NCBI RefSeq assembly: GCF_036226885.1
Contig: NZ_CP109027.1
Coordinates: forward strand, 3,968,001 to 4,032,000
DNA length: 64,000 nucleotides
Reading direction: 5' to 3'
Origin: Streptomyces sp. NBC_00663
GTDB lineage: Bacteria > Actinomycetota > Actinomycetes > Streptomycetales > Streptomycetaceae
Part shown: positions 33,047-41,521 of the stretch, piece by piece
How positions within the stretch are numbered: position 1 is the first letter of the stretch
Layout: each line of letters opens with the position of its first letter
The notes under the pieces: model-generated
Databases searched by the model: none
Told to the model about the DNA's origin: nothing
What the model saw: only the letters and a program-made list of their open reading frames with translations
Position numbers and translations under genes: made by a program

Positions 33047-33163
33047 TCTGTGAGCGTGCACAGAACAGAAGCGTTTCACCCCTTGTCAATGGAGAGTGTG
33101 TCGGGTTACCTACTTGTTGCTCGCGGGTGTCGCCCCACTCCGAAATATGTGCACGCTCACAGA
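33047..33163. promoter_or_regulatory. Inverted 16-bp operator pair flanking a promoter, upstream of the galactanase
   Basis: TCTGTGAGCGTGCACA (33047-33062) recurs as its exact reverse complement TGTGCACGCTCACAGA (33148-33163), 85 bp apart. Each copy holds a CTGTG-N6-CACAG-like or TGTG-N6-CACA dyad. Between them lies a promoter-like TTGTCA (33083-33088), 17 bp, TTACCT (33106-33111). The layout suits a LacI-type repressor that loops DNA between two sites. The rest of the 472-bp gap (32866-33337) shows only GC-rich leader sequence and no convincing gene. Confidence 0.6.
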
Positions 33164-33337
33164 CACCGGGGCATTCTCTTGCCGATCCCCGGGGGCCCAC
33201 CCATGCCGCACGACGCTCGGGGTGGTGGCGACCCGCCGGACCCGACGGCGGCCGGGCCGCCGTACCGGCAGGTGCGGTCGAGGTGTTCCGCGAGCCGCGC
33301 TGACACCTCTGTTCTTGTGCTGTGAAAGGACTCTGAC

Positions 33338-34483
33338 ATGCGTAGACGCAGTGTGCTCACCGCTGCGGGAGCCGCCGCGCTGGCCGTCCCCGTGCTGGGC
33401 GCGGTGCCGGCTGCGGCATCAACAGGCGGGCGCCGCCTGGAGATCCGGGCCATGGACATCTCCTCGCTGCCCAAGAACGAGGACCACGGCGCCGTGTACC
33501 GCACCGCCGACGGCCACCGCGAGGACCCGGTCCGGCTGCTCGCCCGCTCGGGGATCAGCCACGCCCGGCTGAAGGTGTGGGTCGACCCGGTCGACGGCTA
33601 CAACACCAAGGCGCACATCCTCCCCCTCGCCCGCCGGCTGAGGCGGGCCGGCATCGGCATCTGGGTCGACTTCCACTACTCGGACACCTGGGCCGACCCG
33701 GCGCACCAGACCAAGCCGGCGGCGTGGGCGGGCCTGGACGTGACGGGCCTGTCCCGTGCGGTGTACGACCACACGGCCGATGTACTGGGCGCGCTGCGGC
33801 GCCAGGGCACCCCGGCCGCGTTCGTCCAGGTCGGCAATGAGATCAACGGCGGCATGCTGTGGCCCGAGGGCAAGAACTGGGGCAGTGACGGCGGGGGTTG
33901 GGGCAATCTCCTCCTGCTGCTGAAGGCCGGGCTGAGCGCCGCCCGGGACACCCAGCCCCGGGTGCGCACGATGCTGCACATCGCCGCGGGCGGTGACAAC
34001 GGCACGTCTCGCTGGTGGTTCGACAACGCGGTCGCCGACGGGCTCGACTTCGACATCATCGCCCAGTCGTATTACCCCTTCTGGCACGGCGGGCTGGACG
34101 CGGCCGCCGCCAACTTCGCGGACATCACCGCCCGTTACGGCAAGCCGGTGGTCATCGCCGAGACCGCGTACCCGTTCACGCTGAGCAGCGAGGACGACGT
34201 CAACGACATCCTCAACAGCCCCGCGCAGCTCACCCCGGGCTTCCCCGCCACCCCCGAGGGCCAGGCCGCGTGGCTGCGCGCGGTGGCCGACCTCATGGCC
34301 GCCGTCCCGGGCGGTCAGGGCCTCGGCCACTGCTACTGGGAAGGCGCCTGGACCTACCGCTCCGGCAGCGGCTGGAATCCGGAGGACCCGGCGTCCGGCA
34401 ACGCGTGGGAGAACCTCGCCCTGTTCGACTTCGAGGACCGGGCACTGCCGGGGCTGAGGACACTCGGCCGATACCGGGGCTGA
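33338..34483 (+). CDS. Arabinogalactan endo-1,4-beta-galactanase (GH53)
   Basis: 381 residues. A twin-arginine-like leader (RRRSVLTAAGAAALAVPVLG) indicates Tat secretion. The GH53 TIM barrel shows the acid/base Glu168 in VQVGNEINGGMLWPEG and the nucleophile Glu275 in VVIAETAYPF, plus the Arg in HARLKVWVDP and WVDFHYSDTWADP. It hydrolyses beta-1,4-galactan from pectin outside the cell. Controlled by the dyad pair at 33047-33163 (inference). The last 8 residues and stop lie in a 26-bp tandem duplication (34450-34501). Confidence 0.93.
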   Translation: MRRRSVLTAAGAAALAVPVLGAVPAAASTGGRRLEIRAMDISSLPKNEDHGAVYRTADGHREDPVRLLARSGISHARLKVWVDPVDGYNTKAHILPLARRLRRAGIGIWVDFHYSDTWADPAHQTKPAAWAGLDVTGLSRAVYDHTADVLGALRRQGTPAAFVQVGNEINGGMLWPEGKNWGSDGGGWGNLLLLLKAGLSAARDTQPRVRTMLHIAAGGDNGTSRWWFDNAVADGLDFDIIAQSYYPFWHGGLDAAAANFADITARYGKPVVIAETAYPFTLSSEDDVNDILNSPAQLTPGFPATPEGQAAWLRAVADLMAAVPGGQGLGHCYWEGAWTYRSGSGWNPEDPASGNAWENLALFDFEDRALPGLRTLGRYRG

Positions 34484-34501
34484 GGACGCTGGGCCGGTAC
34501 C
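34450..34501. repeat. 26-bp tandem duplication at the galactanase 3' end
   Basis: GGGGCTGAGGACACTCGGCC plus GATACC (34450-34475) is followed by GGGGCTGAGGACGCTGGGCC plus GGTACC (34476-34501), with 23 of 26 bases equal. The stop codon lies in the second copy, so the duplication may have slightly changed the C-terminus. Confidence 0.8.
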
Positions 34502-34550
34502 GGTCGTAGTCGTCGTCAGGGGTCTTCGACGTGGGTGAGATCCTCGCGGG

Positions 34551-35166
34551 GTGACGGATCCAACGGATCGACCGGAGACCTTTCTGGACCATCTGCGGGC
34601 GGCAGCCGCCGGCGTCCTCGAACGCTTCCCCGAGCGGCTCAAGCCCGAGATGTACGCCCTCTCCTTCCGCATCTGGCGCGTCGACGCCGACGACCGCCAC
34701 CCGTACGTGGCCATCGGCTACAACACCGAGAGCCAGTACGAGCGGGAGAAGTACCCGGGTGGCGAGGGCGAGGTCCGCTGGAATTACGCCTACTGGCTCC
34801 TCGACGGCTTCGAGATGCTCGGCAACATCCCCGAGGACCCGGTGGGCAGCCGGGTGTATGTGGAGGAGGTCAAGCAGCTCGGTGTCTGGTACGACGGTGA
34901 GTTCGACCTCGACCGGGTGCTGGACGACGACGACCTCAGCGCCAGGACCGACCTCCTCCGTCTGCACTTTCTACGACGCCGTCATCGACCTCGCCCGCCA
35001 CCTCCACGCCGACGGCGTGATCGAGAAGATCTTCGGCCGCCCGCTGCCCGTCGTGGTCTTCGACATGGAGTGCCCCGGCTGGGAGGCGCACGCGACGGAG
35101 TACGCCAATCCGCCGGAGCTGGTCGAGGAGTTCATGGCGTGGCAGCGGGCGGCCGGGGAGATCTGA
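34551..35166 (+). pseudogene. Conserved hypothetical protein gene interrupted by a +1 frameshift at TTT-C
   Basis: Residues 1-140 read normally from GTG at 34551 (TDPTDRPETFLDHLRAAAAG... EGEVRWNYAYWLLDGFEMLG). At 34968-34970 the frame reads CAC TTT CTA and then an Arg-rich out-of-frame run to 35222. The next frame continues sensibly as FYDAVIDLARHLHADGVIEK, then FDMECPGWEAHATEYANPPE to a stop at 35166. Removing one T from TTT restores a 204-residue protein. It is therefore a frameshift mutation, a sequencing error, or a programmed +1 shift (see findings). Family unknown; soluble, aromatic and acidic. Confidence 0.75.
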
Positions 35167-35180
35167 TCGCCGGACCGGTG

Positions 35181-36377
35181 CTACCCGTGGGCCGCCGCCA
35201 GATGCCTCGCCAGCCTCGGTGAGGCGAACTCCGTGCCGCACACGAACCGCATCACCGGCCCGTACGACGACGCCGAAGGGAGCCCCGTGAAGTACAGGCC
35301 GGGCACCGAGGAGACATAGCCGGCGCCGAGCCTGGGCGCACCCCGGCTGACCGCCAGCCGGGTGCGGAGTTCATGGCCGAGGAAGTCCATCGCGGCGAGG
35401 TCGACGCGATAGCCGGTCGCGGCTATGACGTGGTCGGCGGCAAGGCGCTCGGTGTGGCCGGTGAGGGTGAGGACGGACAGGGACGGGTGGCCGTCGGCGA
35501 TGTCGGCCTTGAGGACACGGCGGACCTCGCTGACCCGCACCTTGCCCTCGAAGCGGTCACGCAGCCACCAGGCGCCGAGCGGGCCGAGGACCCGGCGGAC
35601 CAGGTAGTGGCGGGCCTGGGCCGGGAGGTGGCGGTAGGGGTGGGGGTAGTAGCTGAGCGCCCACAGGGACCAGGCGCGGCCGAACGGCGACTCCGGGCGC
35701 AGCCGGGGCTGCTGCCAGGGAGGTGCGCCGAAGGCGACGCTGCCCCGCCCGCGCGCCACGACCCTGACCCGGGCGCCGGCCTCCGCCGCAAGGGCGGCCG
35801 TCTCCAACGCGGACTGACCTGCCCCGACGACGATCAGGTCGCGGCCGGAGAAGCGGCTGAGGTCATGGTGCTGGGAGCTGTGGGAGACGGGGGCCGTCGG
35901 GGCGGGGCCGTCGGCGAGCGTGAGCTCGGGGGGCAGGTGCGCGAGGCCCGAGAGTCCCGTGGCCACGACGACCGCGCGGGCGCTGAACAATTCGCCGGAG
36001 TCCAGCTTCAGTTCGAAGCCGTGGTTCTTGTCCCGGTCGACGGAGACGACCCGCACCCGCTCCAGCTCGGGCACCAGCTTCTGCTGGAACCAGTCGCCGT
36101 ATGCGATGAAGGTCTCGACGGGGATGATGTCCTCGTCGGTCACCAGCCGCGGTATGCCCGCCGCGTCGCAGTAGTCGGCCAGGGTGTGGCCCGGCTGCGG
36201 TGCGTCCAGGTTGGAGGCCACCGGGGTGGACTTGAGGAGCATGCCCGCGGGCATGTGGTCGCGCCAGCTCACCATGGGTTCGCCGAAGACGCGGACGGGG
36301 ATGCCGCGGGCCCTGAGATGTGCGGCGGTCGACAGCCCGAAGGGCCCGGCGCCGATGACTGCGACTGGTCGGATCAC
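35181..36377 (-). CDS. FAD/NAD(P)-binding oxidoreductase (flavin monooxygenase-like)
   Basis: 398 residues. GAGPFGLSTAAHLRARG near the N-terminus binds FAD and VVGAGQSALETAALAAEAG at 175-195 binds NADPH. ATGYRVDL near 325 is the ATG motif of this class. Between these is LLKSTPVASNLDAPQPGHTLADYC, typical of lysine/ornithine N-hydroxylase and FMO-like enzymes. The GTG start at 36377 is directly at the conserved N-terminus. The gene lies 75 bp downstream of the ATP-grasp gene on the same strand, so they probably form one pathway. Substrate unknown. Confidence 0.88.
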   Translation of the reverse strand: MIRPVAVIGAGPFGLSTAAHLRARGIPVRVFGEPMVSWRDHMPAGMLLKSTPVASNLDAPQPGHTLADYCDAAGIPRLVTDEDIIPVETFIAYGDWFQQKLVPELERVRVVSVDRDKNHGFELKLDSGELFSARAVVVATGLSGLAHLPPELTLADGPAPTAPVSHSSQHHDLSRFSGRDLIVVGAGQSALETAALAAEAGARVRVVARGRGSVAFGAPPWQQPRLRPESPFGRAWSLWALSYYPHPYRHLPAQARHYLVRRVLGPLGAWWLRDRFEGKVRVSEVRRVLKADIADGHPSLSVLTLTGHTERLAADHVIAATGYRVDLAAMDFLGHELRTRLAVSRGAPRLGAGYVSSVPGLYFTGLPSASSYGPVMRFVCGTEFASPRLARHLAAAHG

Positions 36378-36452
36378 GAAGTCCCTCCCCAGGACATCAC
36401 TTCGTCACTTCGCGGTGGTGCGTGTGCTGTTGTCGCGCGTTTCCTCGACGCG

Positions 36453-37727
36453 TCAATGGGTGGCGGCGCCACGGTGGTTGGTCCGCCACAGCTGATACAG
36501 GTGTTTCGCGCCCGGTCGTACGAAGCGCGCGAGCATCGTGAGGAACGGCAGCGGGTCGTCACCCGCGAGCCAGGCCAGCTCGGTCCCGCTCGCCCGGGCC
36601 GGCGCGTGCGGTGTCGTATAGCCGCTGCGGCGGTAGGCGAGGAGGGCGGGCAGATCGATGTTCTCCACGATGTACCGGTGCCCGGCCCGCTGTTCCCCCT
36701 CCGGAACGGAGCGGCCGGTCAGATCCAGATGCATGGCGCGGACGACGTCCACCCCCGACTCGTTCTCGAAGAGCCGGAACTGGGCTCCCACACGGGGGTT
36801 GAAGTCGAGGAGCTTGTACAGCCCGTCGCGCCGGTCGAAGCGCAGGTCGAGGTCGATGATTCCGGTGAAGCCGATCTGTTTGATGAAACGCGCGGCCAGG
36901 TCCGCGAGTTCCGGATTGTCGACGACATACGCGTTCGCCGTCATTCCGGCGTGCGGCGGCCAGGAGCGGACCTTCACGCCGGTGAACATCGCGAGCGGGG
37001 TGGAGTCCGCGTCGAAGTAGGCGTGCACGATCCAGTCCTCGGCCTCCTCCCGGGGCAGGTACTCCTGGAGGATCACCGCGGGCTGCTCGCCCCAGTCACG
37101 GGCGAGGGCGAGCAGCCCCTCCCGGGTGGCGATCCGGGTCGTGCCGTTCACGGCCGGGCGGGTGCGGCGCACGAACGCCTCGCGGTTCTTCGCCACCACC
37201 GGGAAGCGGGCTTTGTCGGCGAAGGCGACGATGTCGTCGTACGACTGCGGGAAGGCGGCCGTCGGGCTGGGTATGCCGTGTTCCACGCAGAGTTCGTGCA
37301 GCCCCTGCTTGCTGGCGAGGTGGCGGGGCAGGCCGCGCTCGACGGGCGGGACGAGGAAACGGGCGCCGAGTTCGATCCGGTGCTCGGCGATCAGCACCGC
37401 GGCCTCCTCGTCGGTCGGCACCAGGACGGTGGGGCGGCCGATCCTGCGGCCGATCCTGAGCAGTCCCTCGACGAGCCGGCCCGGCTCCTCCGTCCCGGTC
37501 GTCGGCCAGACGAACGCCTTCCGGAGATAGCGGGAAGCCGCGGCGGGCGTGTAACGGTCCTCCGTGATCGCATACATCGGGACGCCGAGACGGCCCAGAC
37601 TGCGGATCGCGCCGACCCCGCCGTGATGCAGCGGATAGTCGCCGAACTTCACGATCAAACCCGGTACTTCTCGGTCGGGCTCGAACGGCACACGAACGTC
37701 AGCACTCCTGGCCACGGGTCCCCCCAC
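36453..37727 (-). CDS. ATP-grasp carboxylate-amine ligase
   Basis: 424 residues. N-terminal pre-ATP-grasp fold (IVKFGDYPLHHGGVGAIRSL, RYTPAAASRYLRKAFVWP), central ATP-binding segment (FPVVAKNREAFVRRT, then VILQEYLPREEAEDWIVHAYF) and the Mg-binding end LLDFNPRVGAQFRLFENESG, which contains the conserved DxNPR. It would ligate a carboxylate to an amine or thiol. It looks like a stand-alone ligase of the D-Ala-ligase/BL00235 type. The GTG start at 37727 is weakly supported. Pairing with the FAD enzyme suggests a small biosynthetic unit. Confidence 0.85.
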   Translation of the reverse strand: MGGPVARSADVRVPFEPDREVPGLIVKFGDYPLHHGGVGAIRSLGRLGVPMYAITEDRYTPAAASRYLRKAFVWPTTGTEEPGRLVEGLLRIGRRIGRPTVLVPTDEEAAVLIAEHRIELGARFLVPPVERGLPRHLASKQGLHELCVEHGIPSPTAAFPQSYDDIVAFADKARFPVVAKNREAFVRRTRPAVNGTTRIATREGLLALARDWGEQPAVILQEYLPREEAEDWIVHAYFDADSTPLAMFTGVKVRSWPPHAGMTANAYVVDNPELADLAARFIKQIGFTGIIDLDLRFDRRDGLYKLLDFNPRVGAQFRLFENESGVDVVRAMHLDLTGRSVPEGEQRAGHRYIVENIDLPALLAYRRSGYTTPHAPARASGTELAWLAGDDPLPFLTMLARFVRPGAKHLYQLWRTNHRGAATH

Positions 37728-37933
37728 GTGTCCCGTCCACGGAACGGCCCCACCCCGCCCGTTGTCCCCAAAGGAAGCTAAGCCGGAATTGCCGCCTCCG
37801 ACCGATGCTTATCAGGACATTGCTAACTCTTTAGGCACTGCCGGGACAGGCAACTCGGCCGTAACGTGTGGCGCGACCACATGCGTACGCGGTGACATCA
37901 CCTACCAAGCGTTGGAGAGTGAGGCAGCACCCC

Positions 37934-39184
37934 ATGCCCCCCTTCGATCTCCCCGAGGGCGACCCCTTCGGCCCGCACAACCTCCCCTACGGCGTCTTCT
38001 CCCGGCCCGGCGCCACCGACCGCACCGTCGGCGTCCGCCTCGGCGACCACGTCCTCGACGCCGGCGCGGCGGCCCTGGCCCTCGGCTCCCCCTACGCCCC
38101 CCTCCTCGCCCGGCCCTCGCTGAACGCGTTGCTCGCCGCGGGCCGCACCACCTGGTCGGACGTCCGGCGCGCGCTGACGGCCTGGGTGACGGTCCCGGCC
38201 CACCAGGCCACCGTCGCGGAGTTCCTCCACCCCCTGTCGTCCGTGACTCTGCACCTCCCCTTCGAGGTCGCCGACTACGTCGACTTCTACGCCTCCGAGA
38301 ACCACGCCCGGAACGTCGGCCAGATCTTCCGTCCCGACGCCGCGGACTCCCTCACCCCCAACTGGAAGCACCTCCCCATCGGTTACCACGGCCGCTCGGG
38401 CACGGTCGTCGTCTCGGGCACCGAGGTCGTACGCCCCTCCGGCCAGCGCAAGGCCCCCACCGACCCGGCCCCGGTCTTCGGCCCCTCCGTCCGCCTGGAC
38501 ATCGAGGCGGAGGTCGGCTTCGTGGTCGGGGCACCGTCGCCCATGGGCTCCCCCGTGGCCCTGGCCGACTTCCGGGACCACGTCTTCGGCCTCTGTCTGC
38601 TCAACGACTGGTCGGCCCGCGACATCCAGGCCTGGGAGTACGTCCCCCTCGGCCCGTTCCTCGGCAAGTCCTTCGCCACGTCCGTGTCGGCGTGGATCAC
38701 CCCGCTCGACGCGCTGGAGGAGGCCCGGGTGGCCCCACCGCAGAGGACGCACGAACTGCTGCCGTACCTCGACGACACCGTCCCCGACGCGGAGCCCGCC
38801 GGCTACGACCTCCGTATCTCCGTCGCCGTCAACGGCCATGTCGTCTCCGAGCCTCCCTTCTCCTCCATGTACTGGACGGCCGCCCAGCAACTGGCCCATA
38901 TGACGGTCAACGGTGCCTCGCTGCGAACCGGTGACCTGTACGGCTCCGGGACGGTGAGCGGCCCCACCGAACAGGAACGCGGCTCCCTGCTGGAGCTGAC
39001 CTGGAACGGCCGCGACACCCTCGAACTCCCCGACGGCAAGCGGACGTTCCTGGAGGACGGCGACGTGGTGACCCTGTCGGCATGGGCCCCTGGACCGGAC
39101 GGGGTACCGGTCGGCCTCGGCGAGGTCGTGGGACGGGTCGTGGGGTCGGGCGCGAGCCCGGGTGGGCTGTCCGCGGGTCTCTGA
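37934..39184 (+). CDS. fahA: Fumarylacetoacetase
   Basis: 416 residues. It cleaves fumarylacetoacetate to fumarate and acetoacetate, the last step of tyrosine degradation. Motifs are LPYGVFSRPG, DFYASENHARNVGQIFRPD (metal Asp and catalytic His region), IGYHGRSGTVVVSGT, EAEVGFVVG, LLNDWSARDIQAWEYVPLGPFLGKSF and GTVSGPTEQERGSLLEL. The ATG at 37934 has GGAGAGTGAGG upstream. The 206-bp gap before it has TGTGG-CGCGA-CCACA (37867-37881) and GGTGA-CA-TCACC (37891-37902) dyads, possible regulator sites. Confidence 0.95.
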   Translation: MPPFDLPEGDPFGPHNLPYGVFSRPGATDRTVGVRLGDHVLDAGAAALALGSPYAPLLARPSLNALLAAGRTTWSDVRRALTAWVTVPAHQATVAEFLHPLSSVTLHLPFEVADYVDFYASENHARNVGQIFRPDAADSLTPNWKHLPIGYHGRSGTVVVSGTEVVRPSGQRKAPTDPAPVFGPSVRLDIEAEVGFVVGAPSPMGSPVALADFRDHVFGLCLLNDWSARDIQAWEYVPLGPFLGKSFATSVSAWITPLDALEEARVAPPQRTHELLPYLDDTVPDAEPAGYDLRISVAVNGHVVSEPPFSSMYWTAAQQLAHMTVNGASLRTGDLYGSGTVSGPTEQERGSLLELTWNGRDTLELPDGKRTFLEDGDVVTLSAWAPGPDGVPVGLGEVVGRVVGSGASPGGLSAGL

Positions 39185-39380
39185 CGTGCCGCTCGGGAAC
39201 CGGCGGAGTCGAGGATGAGTTGAGGTGGCGGGCGGCGCTGCCGTCGAGGTCTGCCATGTGCCGCCCGGCGCCGTCATACTGACGGCGGCGGACGGTGTGC
39301 GCGGGACCCCGCACGACCCGCACCCCCGCCGCGCACCCCCTCGCCGCCCCTTCCGTCGACCAGGATCCGGAGCCCGTGGC

Positions 39381-40322
39381 ATGACTGTCTGCCTGCTCCT
39401 GCTGAGCGCCGTCGCCCTGACGGCCGCCGTGCCGGCGCCGCGTGCGCTGACCCGGGCCGACTGGCCCGAGCGGGAACCCGTGGTCGCGCTGTGGGTGTGG
39501 CAGTGCCTGGTCGCCACCGTGCTGATGTGCAATCTCACCGCCCTGGTCCTGGGCGCCGCCGCCGTCTTCCACACGGTCCGCGACCATGTCTTCGCCCCCG
39601 CGCCCCCGGCCGTGACCGCGGCGTACGACCTCTCCGCCGCTCCGGCCTGGGCCACCGTCCTCACCCTGCTGCTGGCCTGCGGCGCCGCCTGGACGACGGC
39701 GATGCTGGCCCGCGAACTGGTCGAGGCCCGCCGGCGGCGGGGCCGGACGAGGGCGCACCTGCGCGAGCGCGCCCCCGAACTGCCCGGCGGGCTGGAGAAG
39801 GCCGCGCGCGGCCCGCTCCTGGTGCTGGAGGACGAGTACCCCGACGCCTGGTGGATGCCGGGCAACCCGCCGCAACTGGTGGTGACGACCGGAGCGCTGC
39901 ACCGCCTCACCGACGTACAGCTGGACGCCGTCCTCACCCATGAGCGCGACCACGCCCGCGCCCACCACGACTGGCTGCTGCACCTGTCGACGGCCCTGGC
40001 GACCGGCTTCTCCCGGGTCCCGCTGTTCGCCCACTTCTGCGAGCAGACCCACCGCCTGGTGGAGCTCGCCGCCGACGACACCGCGTCCCGGCGCTGCGGC
40101 CATCTGACCACCGCGCTGGCCCTGATCGAGCTGAACCAGCACCGGGGCGTGCTGTCCTGCGCGTCCAGCCACCGGCTGCTGGGCGAGCGAGTGGACCGGC
40201 TGCTGGAGCCGCGGCCCCGGCTGGGACGCAGGCACCGCGCGGTGACCGCCACGGTGGCGGGTCTGGTGCCGCTGCTGCCGCTGCTGATCGTTTTTGGACC
40301 GGGGTTGAGCGCGTTGGCGTAG
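39381..40322 (+). CDS. M56-family membrane metallopeptidase
   Basis: 313 residues. Three to four membrane segments (VCLLLLSAVALTAAVP at the start, a pair near 40-65, another at 95-115, and a C-terminal TVAGLVPLLPLLIVFGPG). The zinc motif HERDHARAHHD (HExxH) follows LTDVQLDAVLT, and the third ligand is likely Glu in LVELAADDTA. BlaR1/M56-type signalling peptidase. The ATG at 39381 was chosen where the hydrophobic segment begins. No BlaI-like repressor is adjacent, unlike many M56 genes, so its target is unknown. Confidence 0.88.
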   Translation: MTVCLLLLSAVALTAAVPAPRALTRADWPEREPVVALWVWQCLVATVLMCNLTALVLGAAAVFHTVRDHVFAPAPPAVTAAYDLSAAPAWATVLTLLLACGAAWTTAMLARELVEARRRRGRTRAHLRERAPELPGGLEKAARGPLLVLEDEYPDAWWMPGNPPQLVVTTGALHRLTDVQLDAVLTHERDHARAHHDWLLHLSTALATGFSRVPLFAHFCEQTHRLVELAADDTASRRCGHLTTALALIELNQHRGVLSCASSHRLLGERVDRLLEPRPRLGRRHRAVTATVAGLVPLLPLLIVFGPGLSALA

Positions 40323-40447
40323 GCGGGGTGGCAGATCTCCCCCGCGCACCCCTGAAACCGCAGGTCAACGGCTGTCCCAGCAACGCCCGTAGTGGCGCAA
40401 CACTCCTGCAACACCTCATTCCCTACCCCCTCGGTATGGTTCCCGCC

Positions 40448-41236
40448 ATGCCCCCTTCCGACCGCGTCCGCGACCACGCCGGCCAGGGCGCGACCACCGT
40501 CGCCGCCCACCGCGCGCGGCGTCGGCTGCGCGCGGACCAGGCACGCCAGCTCGCCGATCTCCTGCGTCACCAGCTCCTCTCCGGCGGCTTCGAGGACGGC
40601 ACCCTCCCCCACGAGACGACCCTCGCCACCGACTACGGCGCCTCCCGCAACACGGTCCGCCAAGCCCTGGACCTGCTCCGCGCCGAAGGTCTCGTCGACC
40701 GCCTCCCCGGCGTCGGCACCGTGGTCGTCGCCCGGAAGTACCCGCACGGCCTCGACCGTCTGATGGGCCTCGCGGAAACCCTGCGCGAACACGGCACCGT
40801 CACCAACGAGGTCCGCACGATGGGCCCCGCCCCGGCACCGCACCCGGTCGCCGAGCGCCTCCATGTCCCGCCCGGCACCGATGTCCTCTACATCGAACGC
40901 CTCCGCCGGCTCAACGGCCTCCCCCTCTCCCTCGACCTCACCTACATCCCGCTCGACATCGGCACCGCCCTGCTCGGCGCCGACCTGGAGAACACCGACG
41001 TCTTCCGGCTCCTGGAGTCGATCACCGGCCAGGGCCTCGGCCACGCCGAGATCACCCTGGAGGCGGTCAACGCGGACGCCCACTCCGCCGCCGTACTCGA
41101 AGCCCCGCGCGGAGCCGCCGTCCTGATGCTGGAACGCCTCACCCACCTCGCCGACGGCCGCCCCGTCGACCTGGAGTTCATCCGCTTCCGCGGCGACCGC
41201 ATCACGATGAGCGGCCTGCTGCACCGGTCCCTGTGA
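40448..41236 (+). CDS. GntR-family (HutC/UTRA) transcriptional regulator
   Basis: 262 residues. The N-terminal winged helix is RQLADLLRHQLLSGGFEDG then TLATDYGASRNTVRQALDLLRAEGLVDRLPGVGTVV. The C-terminal UTRA ligand domain is DVLYIERLRRLNGLPLSLDLTYIP, then ITLEAVNADAHSAAVL. The ATG at 40448 is used; a second at 40436 is possible. It lies 42 bp before the ferredoxin gene and is probably the local regulator of the importer/oxidoreductase operon, binding the imported compound or its product (inference). Confidence 0.92.
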   Translation: MPPSDRVRDHAGQGATTVAAHRARRRLRADQARQLADLLRHQLLSGGFEDGTLPHETTLATDYGASRNTVRQALDLLRAEGLVDRLPGVGTVVVARKYPHGLDRLMGLAETLREHGTVTNEVRTMGPAPAPHPVAERLHVPPGTDVLYIERLRRLNGLPLSLDLTYIPLDIGTALLGADLENTDVFRLLESITGQGLGHAEITLEAVNADAHSAAVLEAPRGAAVLMLERLTHLADGRPVDLEFIRFRGDRITMSGLLHRSL

Positions 41237-41278
41237 CCCACCCCCTCCCTTCCGAGCTGGACCTTCCTGGAGACAGCC

Positions 41279-41506
41279 ATGCCCTTGGCGCCCCAGCGGG
41301 CCGACGTGCCCGTGACCATCGACGAGTCGAAGTGCATCGACGGCTGCACGCTCTGCGTCGACATGTGCCCGCTGGACTCCCTCGCCATCGACGAGAGCAG
41401 CGGCAAGGCCTACATGCACGTCGACGAGTGCTGGTACTGCGGCCCGTGCGCGGCCCGCTGTCCCACCGGAGCCGTCACGGTCAACATGCCCTATCTGCTC
41501 CGCTGA
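41279..41506 (+). CDS. Two-cluster [4Fe-4S] ferredoxin resembling the beta subunit of APS reductase
   Basis: 75 residues. Two cluster motifs occur: C19-x3-C23-x2-C26-x3-CP and the second CWYCGPCAARCP with its Cys spacing 2-2-3. The stretch KAYMHVDECWYCGPCAARCP closely follows the AprB pattern (KAYN...CWEC...CVKMCP, from memory), and the following VTVNMPYLLR matches its end. The likely partner is the AprA-like flavoprotein encoded at 44551. The protein is short, like AprB without its C-terminal tail. ATG follows GGAGACAGCC. Confidence 0.9.
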   Translation: MPLAPQRADVPVTIDESKCIDGCTLCVDMCPLDSLAIDESSGKAYMHVDECWYCGPCAARCPTGAVTVNMPYLLR

Positions 41507-41521
41507 GAGGTCCCGACCCCC

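Noticed and set aside
33203..33325. 40-codon frame upstream of the galactanase
   Set aside because: No ribosome site, Pro/Gly/Arg-rich text and position in the leader argue against a gene.
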